Below, piece by piece: positions 1 to 10,727 of a DNA stretch of 64,000 nt. This stretch comes from Xanthostigma xanthostigma. Taxonomy: Eukaryota > Arthropoda > Insecta > Raphidioptera > Raphidiidae. The position numbers were made by a program, and so were the translations under genes. Under the pieces are notes generated by a model. The model did no database searches, was not told the DNA's origin, and was given only the letters and a program-made list of their open reading frames with translations. The stretch is taken from positions 2,418,001 through 2,482,000 of the forward strand of contig OY754476.1 in the NCBI GenBank assembly GCA_963575645.1, written 5' to 3'. Positions within the stretch are counted from its first letter, which is position 1. The number at the start of each line of letters is the position of its first letter.

Positions 1-2548
1 AAATAAGATACCTAAAATTTGTGGTTGACATTATTTTCATATTAAAAATATTTTTTGACTGCTATGTATATTAATTATTATTAATACATAAATGAAGAAG
101 TATTGACTATAAAAATGCTGTTGATTTTTTTTAAAGATTGGTATATTGTTGTTATTGAATACATGTTCCTTTTTTTCGAGTCTTTACAGGACTTTTTAAT
201 ATTTATTATAGCAATAATAATTGCAATACTGATTCTCCTAGCATTTTAAATCTGCTGACAGCGTGGATAGAAAAGACTCTAATGTAACGATATAATTATT
301 AATAATAGAATAAAAAAGAGATCCAAAAATATAAATGATGTCTCTAACCATGTTTTATATTGCTCTCTGTTTATCCTGTGTTAATAAATTTGGATTAGTA
401 AATATTAAGTATTTTCGTTTTTATAAATAACTTTAAAGAGAATTATGAATCGTTTTTATACTTAGACAATTAATAATTTTAATACAAATGGACATTAACC
501 AAGGTGATTCTGGACAAGAGAATGGTGAACTATTTTTAAAAATAAAATTTGCCAGCCAACTAGATTATTAATTTACTTTTTAAAGACAATTATTTTTGTT
601 GTATAGTCAAATTATAAAAATATTTATAAATTGATTATTTTTTTAAACTGAATTTAAAAAAATATATTTTATAAAATTATGTAAGCACATTTTATGTGTA
701 TAGAATCTTTTGTATTTATTTTGAAGCAGTTATTTTAGAAAAAGTCTAACTTTTTAATAATTGATAAGGTGTGGTAAATATTTATTTAACTATATTCAAT
801 AATATACAGATTAAATTACTAATATTCTAATTACTAATTGAAAGATGTTTATATGACCTAATGTCGCTTACTTTTAATAATTTACGCTTGGACGTATTCA
901 AGGTGTAATTATTAGAATTTGCTGAAAAAATAGAGAAGATTACTTTTCAAAATGACGCACACTTGATTTTGAAAAAAAAAACTTTCCACCATAGACGTTT
1001 TTCGTTAATTTAGCGTTATTTGCCTCTACAACCCCGCGCTATTAAAAAAATCCATTTGTTAAAATTACGGTACCCAAACTTAAAGTTATAATCGAGGAAA
1101 TTAGAGAGGGGGAGACTAAACTCCAAGCTCGAAGTTGAGAGAAAAAAACGCCGATATACCAGGTCACACTCACGCAGCGAGCGTGTGTTTCTGCGCAGAG
1201 TACCTCATTGAATATTGTGCGCAGATTCGAGAACTCTAGCAGCATCGCCTGGTATACTGCCTTATTTTCTCTCAGGCGGCCAATGCTAACATTAACACGA
1301 TAGAAGTCATATGAAAGTTAATCCTGACACCTAGACGGCATGGACTGCAAGATGTCGGGGATAATTTAATGTTATTTATATTATTACACTAAATGAAATT
1401 CTATTACCAGCGTCATTAACTTGAAAAGTGACCTCCTTAAGACTATTTGTTCAATTTTCTTACAAATATATAGATACTGTAATGTTTTATATACATTTTA
1501 CATTGTAAGACGGAGGGGTTTTTATGTGTATTTATTGATATCGATATGTTACTGTTATTAACAAATATTTGATTTAGATCTTAGATTTATTAGATGTCTT
1601 ATGAAATTATTATCTAAAATATACTATTATTACAGTCTTTTTATTTATTTAAGATGATTCTATGGCATTATATATTTGTTTTTTTCACCATAAAAGTGTT
1701 ACCGATAAGCGGCAGATCAGATTTTTGAGATTGTTTCTGAAATTTTTATTCAAAATCGTAAAATTTGATATTATATTTCGCTCAGACTACCTTAGACTAC
1801 CTTACTAACCTTATTAAACATTTTAAATAATAGGAATGAATAGCTATAGTTTGCTATTGTATTATGGAACACTCATTGTTGACATTATAATGTAATATTA
1901 GAAAAGAAAATATGATTCAAACGATGTCACTGTCGGGACAGTAAGCTGTAAATCAAAGTTTATTCCTTGTTAGACTCCATAATAAAATCCTCGATAAAAC
2001 GAAAACACCAGAGCTCGAAATGTTTAGCAATTTCCTTGACGTCTGAGTTATAAGAGCTTTTTATACAGTACTCGATTGCAGTTTCGAACAATCGAAACAA
2101 AAATACGGGTCCTCGTTTGTAAGCCCAAATTTAGATAAATATGAGTAATAAATGACTTGACTGTAATAATTATGTTTAAATTATTATTTTTTTCAAAAAA
2201 TTGTAGAAATGTAAGTGATTATTTTAAATTCAACTAACTTTAGGTTGGTCGACTGCCTAACAAAAATTAAATATCAAAATTCACATAAACGATGCCAAAA
2301 TATCTATATTATGTAGAAAAATTTTATATATATGTTATAATGCTTTCCCTTGTACCTAAATATCTCATATTCCGAGAATCTTTAATTCGATTGTAAAATT
2401 GTATGGGAACGCTGAAAATAAAAACATGGCCTATATTATTAATCAGAATGCTTATTTAATACCATTTTTCCCCAGACATGAATTCGGTATAAGAAATAAA
2501 AAGAACATCAACTCTGTTTTCCTTATTTTTCTGCATTCGTATCTATAC
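1..2548. other. A+T-rich non-coding stretch, no gene seen
   Basis: No open frame here looks like protein and I found no intact element. The only structured part is about 1151-1261, where short inverted ends (GATATACCAGG and its complement) enclose a GC-richer core with several GCGAGCG/CGCAG motifs. It is probably an old inverted-repeat remnant. Confidence 0.5.
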
Positions 2549-2758
2549 TCTATACTAATATATAAAGCTGAAGAGTTTGTTGGTTTGGTTGAACGCGCTA
2601 ATCTCAGAAATGGTTCGAATTGAAAAAAATGTTTTTTGTTGGATAGCCCATTTATCGAGGACGGCTATATAGGCTATATATCACGCTACGACCAATTGGA
2701 ACGGAACATCAATGAAAAATGTTGCAAGATGTATCTCAAAATTAGTCCGTCCGACAAA

Positions 2759-3115
2759 TATTATCAGGTGAAATGCCGTAACTAAATATTGCAATATTAG
2801 CGCGTCACGTTCACAAGCCCGGATAGCTCAGTCGGTAGAGCGTAAGACTTAATGCCAGGGTCTTGGGTTTAAGCCTCACGTCGGCGAATATATTTTTATT
2901 TTTTTTTATTTTCTACATTGCTTTCTTCTAAGGCTTGGATTTCAATTTTTTTAAATTTTATTACGACTAATTAAAATTAAATAAATCTAATTAATAGCTC
3001 ACTTACAACTATAGGTACCTATATAAAAATAATTTTCCTACAGTGTTTTCAATTAAATATTTATTATATTAAAAGAAATTTATTACTTAAAAAAAGTATA
3101 AATACTGCTTTTTTT
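2759..3115 (+). repeat. Insert with tRNA-Lys-like core inside the Helitron
   Basis: This segment is flanked by CGACAAA at 2752-2758 and again at 3116-3122, and short Helitron copies (22694, 61953) have a single unbroken site there. It therefore looks like an insertion with a 7-bp target duplication. A tRNA-Lys-like stretch lies at 2817-2886, and the rest is A/T-rich tail. The same insert, degraded, is in the Helitron copies at 59443 and 51460. Confidence 0.65.
2817..2886 (+). pseudogene. tRNA-Lys-like pseudogene (SINE promoter head)
   Basis: It begins GCCCGGATAGCTCAGTCGG (box A) and has a recognisable T-arm (box B) ending in CACGTCGGCG. This closely resembles animal tRNA-Lys(CUU). The anticodon arm is short by about two bases (GACTTAATGCC) and the stems do not pair properly, so it is a pseudogene or SINE promoter, not a working tRNA. 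Confidence 0.65.
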
Positions 3116-3363
3116 CGACAAAAACTTTTGAACGGTAACTCCGATCATTACGAAGTTTGGACACAACATTCATCTCGGTAGATTACACCCGGGTGAAACC
3201 GGCTAGTTTTCTTATACACAGAAAAGTTTCATTGTTTTATTCCTTCCATCAAAATGTTGTATCAATAATAAATTGATATTGACATTCTCAGATTGTGATC
3301 ACACATTTTCAAATCGATTTCGCTAAAAAAATAGTCGATCGAATATAACTCTGTAGAATTTCC

Positions 3364-4245
3364 GGTAATTATACACTTTCGCGGTCATCTGGTTTTTTGG
3401 CTCTAGAAAATCGAAAAATCATCCGATTTCGATGAATTTTTTTTAAAATCTTCGTTTTTATGGCGGATTTATGGAAAAAAAACGAAAATTGAAAAAATCA
3501 ATATTTCTCACACTTTCATGACTTTAAACGGAAAAAAAATTGACTTTCTACATATAATCCTTTATAACTGTTTCTGACGTCGTGGAATCAAGTTCGTATA
3601 TTTTTTTTCGCAATCTACATAAAAAAATGAAACGGGAAGGGGCAAATGTGGAGTTTTTAAAAAAACAATTCCGGGGTGAACGATAAACGGGTATGCGAAT
3701 TGTAATTCCGGGGTGAACGATAAAGGGGTATGCGAATTGTCTCGCAGTGAAACGGGAAGGGGCAAATGTGGAGTTTTTAAAAAAACAATTCCGGGGTGAA
3801 CGATAAACGGGTATGCGAATTGTAATTCTGGGGTGAACGATAAAGGGGTATGCGAATTGTCTCGCAGTGAAACGGGAAGGGGCAAATGTGGAGTTTTTAA
3901 AAAAACAATTCCGGGTTGGACGATAAACGAGTATGCGAGTTGTAATTCCGGGGTGAACGATAAAGGAGTATGCGAATTGTAATTCCGGGGTGAACGATAA
4001 AGGGGTATGCGAACTAGATAGTTAATTGTTTGAATAGAATTGCGTTTTCTAAAAAATGTATATTTAATTGACAGTCAAAGTAAATATTTTTTAGAAAAAA
4101 AAATTTTATTTTAGCTACTTCTACTAATTTTTTTCATAAATCCGCCGTAAAATGGAACTTTTTGAGACCGAGATCATTGAAATCCATGTATTTTTCGATT
4201 TTATAGAGCCAAAAAACCAGGTGACCGTGAAAGTGTATAATTACC
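3364..4245. mobile_element. Foldback inverted-repeat element with internal minisatellite
   Basis: The ends are long inverted repeats of about 110 bp. The left starts GGTAATTATACACTTTCGCG and the right is its near-complement, ending GTATAATTACC. The flanks GAATTTCC (3356-3363) and CAATTTCC (4246-4253) match at 7 of 8 bases, a probable target duplication. The centre is a 120-bp tandem array. No transposase is present. Confidence 0.75.
3629..4015. repeat. Minisatellite, 120-bp unit with 40-bp subunits
   Basis: The motif AACGGGAAGGGGCAAATGTG recurs at 3631, 3751 and 3871, an exact 120-bp period. Within each unit a 40-bp subunit, AATTCCGGGGTGAACGATAA plus GGGTATGCGAATTGT, occurs twice. Further subunits run to 4015. 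An apparent minus-strand frame over it is only the repeat read as protein. Confidence 0.9.
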
Positions 4246-4810
4246 CAATTTCCACATCAAAATAACATTTTTCTAAGCATATTGAAAAGCGATGTTCTTC
4301 TCCGCAAGTAAAGAAACACGACGACATGTGACTGTTCTCTCGTGTATAAAAACTGTAATAATATCATCACAATCTAACGTCATTAACGAAATTTATTTTA
4401 GTCCAGTTTTTAGCGAGTTGCTAGCCCAGCTTATCTAATGAATAAATATTTAAAATATTTTAATCTTTAAGTACGCAATATTTAAAGCTATTTTTCTTGT
4501 TACATAATCTTTATGCATACAAATTAAGTCTTAATTTCATTCTTACGTGATATATTTTTTGAATTTAAAAATCACTTTAAGAGCACAAACCGATACACGA
4601 AGTTTTACTTAAAAATCAAATAATATATTTTTAAAAATAAACAACTATTCATTTTTTTTAAATCACAAAATTCTTTCTAATTAACTTATTTACAGAGAAT
4701 TTTTTATGTAAATAATAGTACTACGATCACAAATAAATTTAAAAGGATTTAAAAATCATAAAAATGCAAAACAAACGATTACAAAACTATAAAAATGCTA
4801 ACATTGTGAG

Positions 4811-4839
4811 AATATAATCAGTTGATGTTTGGACTCAGT
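4811..4839 (+). promoter_or_regulatory. Possible HAL core promoter (TATA-like plus TCAGT initiator)
   Basis: An AATATAAT stretch at 4811-4818 lies about 20 bp upstream of ACTCAGTAG, whose TCAGT (4835-4839) matches the arthropod initiator. The HAL start codon is about 40 bp downstream at 4877, so the 5' leader would be short. This rests on motif match and position only. Confidence 0.35.
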
Positions 4840-4876
4840 AGTAGTTTTGTGCGGTGATTTTGTATTTAATATTAAA

Positions 4877-7800
4877 ATGAAAATTTCGGCTAAAATATCA
4901 GGAGAATGGATACAAATTCCCTGTAAAGAAGGTAATGCAAATCACAGAATTAGATCTAAATACAAGTTTTGATATTTAACTGGGAGAGTAGAGCTGGCGA
5001 CATACCCATACCTCGAGCCATAATATATTGCTGCCTTTAACTGGCAGGGTCGCCAGACGCCATGTATTGTTGGCTTGAGTTGGCCGGATCGCCATGTATT
5101 GTTGGTGGTTGTTCAGGTTCTTATTAAGTTAATAATATCTTTTAATTTGATTTAATTATATTTATTTACAATCACCAACGTCAACATATGCCAGCACGCG
5201 CTGGTATAGCGATCGCAGGTCCTTAACATAAATACCCATATAATTTATATCAATTTGAAATGCAAACCCATGCGCATTTAACTAGAACAATTAAGTAAAT
5301 GTATAGTTCAATCCCACTTTACATTGCAACTGATATACGTAATTTAACCTACTTATGTATGTATCCACTACACTATGGAGTCGACGCCCCTGATACTTTT
5401 TGTTTGGTTTTTGTTAGTATTTACGAAACATTTATTGCAGGAACGAACGATATACGATGGTTAGCAAACGAAGCTTTCCGGCGATACAATCGTATTCAAA
5501 TGAACCCCATATCAAAAGAGAAAACGATAAATGAAATACACGAAGTCAGGCGTGCTAGAGGGGCAGTGCTCTTAGATTTTGAAGATATTATTTCAGAAGC
5601 ACTGGATGATAACGACTTTGTTGTTATTGGTATTTACTAAAAATAAATTTCTCTAGAGACAAGTATCTTATGCATAGTCTCTACTAATTGGTTTTCATCA
5701 ATTTTCAGTTTTGAAATCGGACAGATTTAAAAAATCGGTGATTCCAGATGAACTTAAACATATCTTGGAACCAATGTATCCTTTTCTTTGAACTTTTTAC
5801 AAAGTAACGAGCTCGTGTGAATTTCGAATTTTTATTCAGTTATATTTGGGCTTGGCGTATATCATGATAATTTGGATCTTATTATCTGGCATTTCCTGGG
5901 AATGACAGTTCCGGACTTGCAGAAAACAGCAAATAGTTCTGAAAATAACGAATCGAGAACAAACGCCAGAATCTCTTGATTATTATTATTCATTTTGTTT
6001 TTACACATTACTTTAAAAAATTGGAGACGACAGATATGTAGGTCAGGAGCTAGTGATGCATGAAATTTTCGAAAATGAACCTGCCGATTTCTTTCATATT
6101 TTAAGCCAATTTGATTCGAGAAATTTTTTCCGCCTCTATTTCTGAATTATTCTGTACAAATAACTTTCAAAGATACACATTTTTAACCTTAATCAAAATA
6201 ACAGACCTGATTCAGTACCGGCTGATGATGTAAGTTTTGCTTTCAAATAAAAGCAAGGTAGTGAATATAATTTAATTGATTAATTTAAATATTTACAGCA
6301 TATTTTTCTGGATGGTTGCAGTTTATCGACTGATGATCTTAGGCAACTAGGGCGTGGCAAATATAAAATTAAGGTAAAATAAAGCTTCATTTATTCGTTC
6401 CCCGATTTACGCGGTTCACCGATAATGGTATAGCAGTGAATAATTCTTGTTCACGATGAACACACTGTATATATATTGTACTTTCAACAGACAAAATAAG
6501 TTTTACTAGAATTTTACAGCAAGCTGCATATTGATAAATAATAAGTATTCATATTTTTTTTTTATAGTTAACTCGAGAAGCCGAAGAAAACGTTATCAAA
6601 TCACGTATGGTCGTAGAAAAAATTTTAGAAGAAAAGAAAGGTAATAGAAGTATGACGAGGTGTGTAATATGGTGCCCGTACCGCTGTAGAATAGCTGTTT
6701 TTTTTTTTCATAATATTAAGTATATTTTTTTAACATTTTTGACGGTTCGACTGTGAAACAAACTTAACTTCTTTTAAGGTTATTTATGAAATTTACTGTT
6801 ATATCGATTACATCACATACTTTTTGTATTACCTTACCGCAGTAGTGCGTAATGGTTCACTTTACATGTCTGTATACAGTCATGTAAAGCAGCTATTTCA
6901 TGGAGGTAGAACGAAAAAAATATTTTGAATATGTACCAAGTATATTAAATTTGTTATATTAAGATATTTTCTATTAATTTCTAGTTGTATATGGAATAAC
7001 TACTGGAATTGGAAATTTTGCAAATCGAAACATTGAACCCGATAAGTTGGAGTAAGTGTAGAATTTATTATTATTGAAAATAAAAATTAAGTTTGTTGAA
7101 ATTCGTCTTACAAAACAATTTTCTTTTTATAGAGAATTGCAGCACAACGTTATAAAATCGCATGCGGCTGGTGTGGGAACTCCTCTGAGTCCAGAAAAAA
7201 CTCGAATGCTGTTAGCTCTTCGAATAAATGTTTTATCCAAAGGATACAGCGGAATATCACTTACCACATTGCAAAATCTTATCAGTGCATTTAATGGTAA
7301 ATATAAATCATCTAATTTCCTGTTGATAGACAACGTCATTTCAAAAGCACGCAATTTTATTTTCTAGCATCCTGTTTATCTTGGGTACCCGAACAAGGTT
7401 CCGTAGGTGCCAGTGGCGATTTGGCACCTTTATCCCATCTTGCATTGGGATTAATTGGAGAAGGTTCAATGTGGAGTCCAGAAACGGGTTGGGGTGATGC
7501 AAAAGATGTACGTTTCAAATAAAATTATATCATCAAAAGGGCAGAATCTAATCACCATAAATTCTAATAGGTTCTCGAGGCGCATAACTTGAAACCAATT
7601 CGTTTGGGGCCTAAAGAAGGTTTAGCTCTGATTAACGGAACACAATTAATAACTAGTTTGGGAGCGGAGGCTGTAGAAAGAGCTTCGAGGATTGCAAAAC
7701 AAGCTGATATAGTCGCTGCACTGACTTTAGAAGTAAGTACCTACCAGTTACAGGATAACACGTCCCATAGAAGCAGGGAAGGATTTATAATTTGGACGCT

Positions 7801-10243
7801 GTAAGGAATCGCGTCGCTTTTAGAAGAATTATTAAATATTTACTTCAAAAATACAGAAATATTGTACAAATAAGCTAATTTATCAACCCCTAAAATCTGC
7901 CAATCTAGGCTACAGTCTACTCGGTCTATCCGTCATTGGACAGAAGGAATAATTTTAATGATATTATGTATAGGTATTGAAAGGAACAAGCAGGGCGTTC
8001 GATTCTGATGTTCAGATGATACGTCCACATGTTGGTCAGAAAAACGTAGCTAAAACATTACGAGCTCTTCTTCATTCTTCAACATATCCCTCACAAATAG
8101 CTGGTCAGTATAAACGGAGAAGATTTCTGCTAAGTTCATATTTCGCTTTATTTCATGAAATCTATTTACTTATGTACTTATAGAAAGTCATCGTTTTTGC
8201 AACCGTGTTCAAGATGCTTACACGTTGCGTTGCTGTCCACAAGTTCACGGAATTGTTCACGATACAATAAAATTTGTACACGATGTCATTACAACCGAAA
8301 TGAACAGCGGCACTGATAATCCGGTATTATTTTTTTCATAAAATATTGGTATAAATTTGTATACAATTAGTGTAAAATTGTAAAATAATATTGTCTTTAA
8401 TTTATCCAAAAAAAAAAAAAACAGATCGTTTTTGCAGACCGAGGTGAAATTATTTCAGCAGGCAATTTTCATGGCGAATATCCAGCCAAAGTTTTAGATT
8501 ATTTAGCGATAGCTACACATGAACTGGCTTCAATGAGTGAACGTAGAATTGAACGTTTAGTTAATCCAGGTAAAATTCATATGGTTCAATTATTAACAAA
8601 AAGTATTATGACAATTCACGATTTTATTTTTTTATATATAGCTTTGAGCGAGCTGCCAGCATTTTTGGTTAAAAATGGAGGAATCAATAGCGGATTTATG
8701 CTGGCACACTGTACGGCTGCGGCTTTAGGTAAGCCAATTTTATCGAAACAAGAAAATTTATACGCGGTTTTGTTCACTTACTGCCGAAATAAAAGTACCA
8801 TATTATATTTTGAGTTCGAGTATATCAAGTTACAATTCTGGAAACGTGTTTTTTTGTTTAGATTTTATTCAAAGTACCCGAAAACCTCGAAAAAACATTT
8901 AAAAAACGAAACTGTTACTACATTATCCAAGTGTGTAGGCTTTCACGGCCGGTGTTGATCCAAATCTTGATTTCCGAGCTTGTATGCCGTGGTCCATTGG
9001 TAGAAATATCAATGAACCACGGAATACAAGCCCGGAAACCGAGAAGATTTGGATGTTACTACCTTATATAGTAATCAGTATATAAAGTAGTGTTGATCCA
9101 ATAGAATGTTAAGATGAAGGAAGGTTTTGGTTGAGGATCATAAAATAAGTTTTACCAATGTTTCGCTAGTGGCCAACGTTTCGAAAAAAAAAATTTTTTT
9201 TCGAAACGTTGGTAAAGCTTATTTTATGATCCTCAACCAAAACCTTCCTTCATCTTATATAGTAATATTGATATATTTTATTTTCTATTTATGAAAATAT
9301 TTTTTCAGTGTCAGAAAATAAAGTACTTTGCCATCCATCATCCGTGGATTCATTAAGCACGAGTGCTGGCACAGAAGATCATGTATCAATGGGCTGTTTT
9401 GCAGCACGAAAAGCTTTACAAGTAAAAATCAAATAAACTGTCCGTAATATTGACACTAAAAAAGTGAATGAAAATGTTTGTTTGATGTTACAGATCGTTG
9501 AAAATGTTGAACATGTCATTGCAATTGAATTATTAGCTGCATCTCAAGCGATTGAATTCTTACGACCGCTGAAGACAACGGTACCTCTTGAAGAAGTTTA
9601 CAAGACCGTACGGAGTGTTGCAAGGTAAATAATGCCGTACCTACGAAGAACATCTGATCCAAAGAAACATCTCTGATCTGATCACATTTTGTCAAAATCG
9701 ACTTAATACACTAAATGTACCTAAATTTGTCATCTTTCACATTAAAAAATCTGCATTATTAATGGAATTTGTACTGTTGACAGATGTTGGGACAAAGATC
9801 GTTACATGGCTCCTGATATCAAAGCAGTAAAAGATTTACTTTACGAAAATAAAATATGGGATGCTGTCCAACATTACATAGCTTTTTATCATGCACCGCA
9901 GGTAAAAATACTGACGTTCATTTGTTTTATTGAAACTACTAAGCAGATACGGAACCCTAATCTGCGTCTGACAAAAAACGAACGTGAAAACAATAGTTAA
10001 TCATTGATTTGTTGCTTATTTCTAGCGACATTCTTTCTGGGTTGTTGCAACTCTTTTCTTTAGTTAATAATGTTAATTAATTATCCAGTAATCAGAAAGC
10101 AATACTGAACATTGTCGAATTTTTAGGAAGTTGAAACTCGTGTATTCAGCCCAACTGCAATTATGGTTGGTGAAAAACAAAGAGAACGTCCTAAAACAAA
10201 ATCAGCAAATAATAAAAAGCGAAGATTAAAATCATCCGAATAA
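4877..10243 (+). CDS. HAL: Histidine ammonia-lyase, 18 coding exons
   Basis: HAL deaminates L-histidine to urocanate in the cytosol, the first step of histidine degradation. Coding exons: 4877-4931, 5441-5629, 5709-5775, 6205-6229, 6299-6373, 6568-6640, 6985-7051, 7133-7296, 7368-7507, 7571-7732, 7974-8103, 8184-8323, 8425-8569, 8642-8728, 9309-9421, 9494-9624, 9784-9901, 10127-10243. All have GT..AG borders and the frame stays open for 1998 nt (665 aa; human HAL is 657). The start gives [16 protein letters not shown], which matches the family N-terminus. [14 protein letters not shown] places the cofactor-forming Ala-Ser-Gly at residues 253-255, the same numbers as in human [36 protein letters not shown]-like and [13 protein letters not shown] motifs follow. 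The C-terminus is lysine/arginine-rich (KKRRLK). Nothing indicates a pseudogene. No other histidine-pathway gene is nearby. Confidence 0.97.
6205..6229 (+). other. HAL: HAL microexon (coding exon 4, 25 nt)
   Basis: The sequence lies between AATAACAG and GTAAGT and encodes IPDSVPADD across its junctions. It is needed to keep frame: exon 3 ends with two bases of a codon and exon 5 starts in phase 0 with HIFLDG. This region is variable among HAL proteins, so support comes from phase and splice sites more than from conservation. Confidence 0.8.
8960..9052. repeat. Imperfect hairpin in HAL intron 14
   Basis: The left arm (8960-9000) begins CCAAATCTT and includes CCGAGCTTGTATGCCGTGG. The right arm (9010-9052) is its imperfect complement. 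The loop is short. It lies wholly inside the 8729-9308 intron. Confidence 0.75.
9110..9257. repeat. Long near-perfect palindrome in HAL intron 14
   Basis: The left arm begins TAAGATGAAGGAAGGTTTTG and the right arm, ending CAAAACCTTCCTTCATCTTA, is its complement over about 56 bp. The centre holds a second palindrome of CCAACGTTTCG, A/T tract and CGAAACGTTGG. TTATATAGTAAT occurs just left (9064) and just right (9255) of the pair of hairpins. The intron RNA could fold into a strong stem. Confidence 0.9.
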
Positions 10244-10319
10244 TATGTAATTTAACGATATATTCCAGAAAAAATATTTACTGAATGGTATTTTATGAAA
10301 ACTGTTAACTGTATTTTTA

Positions 10320-10325
10320 AATAAA
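10320..10325 (+). terminator. HAL polyadenylation signal AATAAA
   Basis: An AATAAA hexamer lies 77 bp after the HAL stop codon, in A/T-rich sequence. It is the first canonical signal downstream. Confidence 0.6.
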
Positions 10326-10488
10326 ACATGTGAAATTTTAAAACAAATATCTTTTACCTATTTATTTAGATATCTGAGACTAACCTGAAGTCCTGAACCA
10401 TTAGATAGCTTTTAAAATGCTGACTGATTAAAAATGATAGACAAACTTCGGAAGGTTATTTCTTAGTTAATTTTAAGAAAAAAAAATT

Positions 10489-10727
10489 GCACTCCGGGAG
10501 TGCCGGCAGAAGTGAAAACTTGAATATTAACGTCTTACGAATTTTCGATCAGGTCACGTGTCCTGACGCGAGTTTAACATTTTTTACCCATTACAAAAAA
10601 AGTGTACAAAAGTTTTCGTCTTACGAATTTTCGATCAGGTCTTACGAATTTTCGATCTGACGCGAGTTTAACATTTTTTACCCATTACAAAAAAAGTGTA
10701 CAACGCCGCTAAAGAAGTTTTCACTTC
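10489..10727 (+). mobile_element. Small inverted-repeat element, CTCCGGGAGTGCCGGC family
   Basis: One end starts GCACTCCGGGAGTGCCGGC, then GAAGTGAAAACTT. The other end is GAAGTTTTCACTTC, giving about 13 bp of terminal inversion beside a one-sided palindrome (CACTCCGGGAGTG). The internal sequence CGTCTTACGAATTTTCGATC is duplicated in this copy. Relatives are at 62593 and 58608. No transposase or clear target duplication was seen, so the superfamily is not assigned. Confidence 0.75.

Larger units (their letters stand above)
2549..3206 (+). mobile_element. Non-autonomous Helitron, long form
   Basis: The 5' end reads TCTATACTAATATATAAAGC and the 3' end is a CCCGGGTGAAACCGG hairpin followed by CTAG and then T. 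These are the Helitron hallmarks of 5' TC and 3' hairpin plus CTRR. Six other copies or fragments occur in the window, most on the minus strand. This copy carries an insert at 2759-3115 flanked by CGACAAA duplications. Its 3' hairpin lacks the GCGGGACCG tail seen in other copies. It has no coding capacity, so it must have been moved in trans. Confidence 0.85.

Noticed and set aside
3562-3885. 107-codon minus-strand frame with repeated LPLPVSLRDNSHTPLSFTPE
   Set aside because: It is the 120-bp minisatellite read as protein. The unit length is divisible by three, so the frame stays open by arithmetic, and the array sits inside an inverted-repeat element.
3629-4015. Regular repeats resembling a CRISPR array
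   Set aside because: The units are contiguous 40/120-bp tandem repeats without unique spacers, in a eukaryotic genome.
5299-5640. A 113-codon single-exon protein
   Set aside because: It is HAL exon 2 (5441-5629) extended into both introns. The acceptor at 5440 and donor at 5630 define the real exon.
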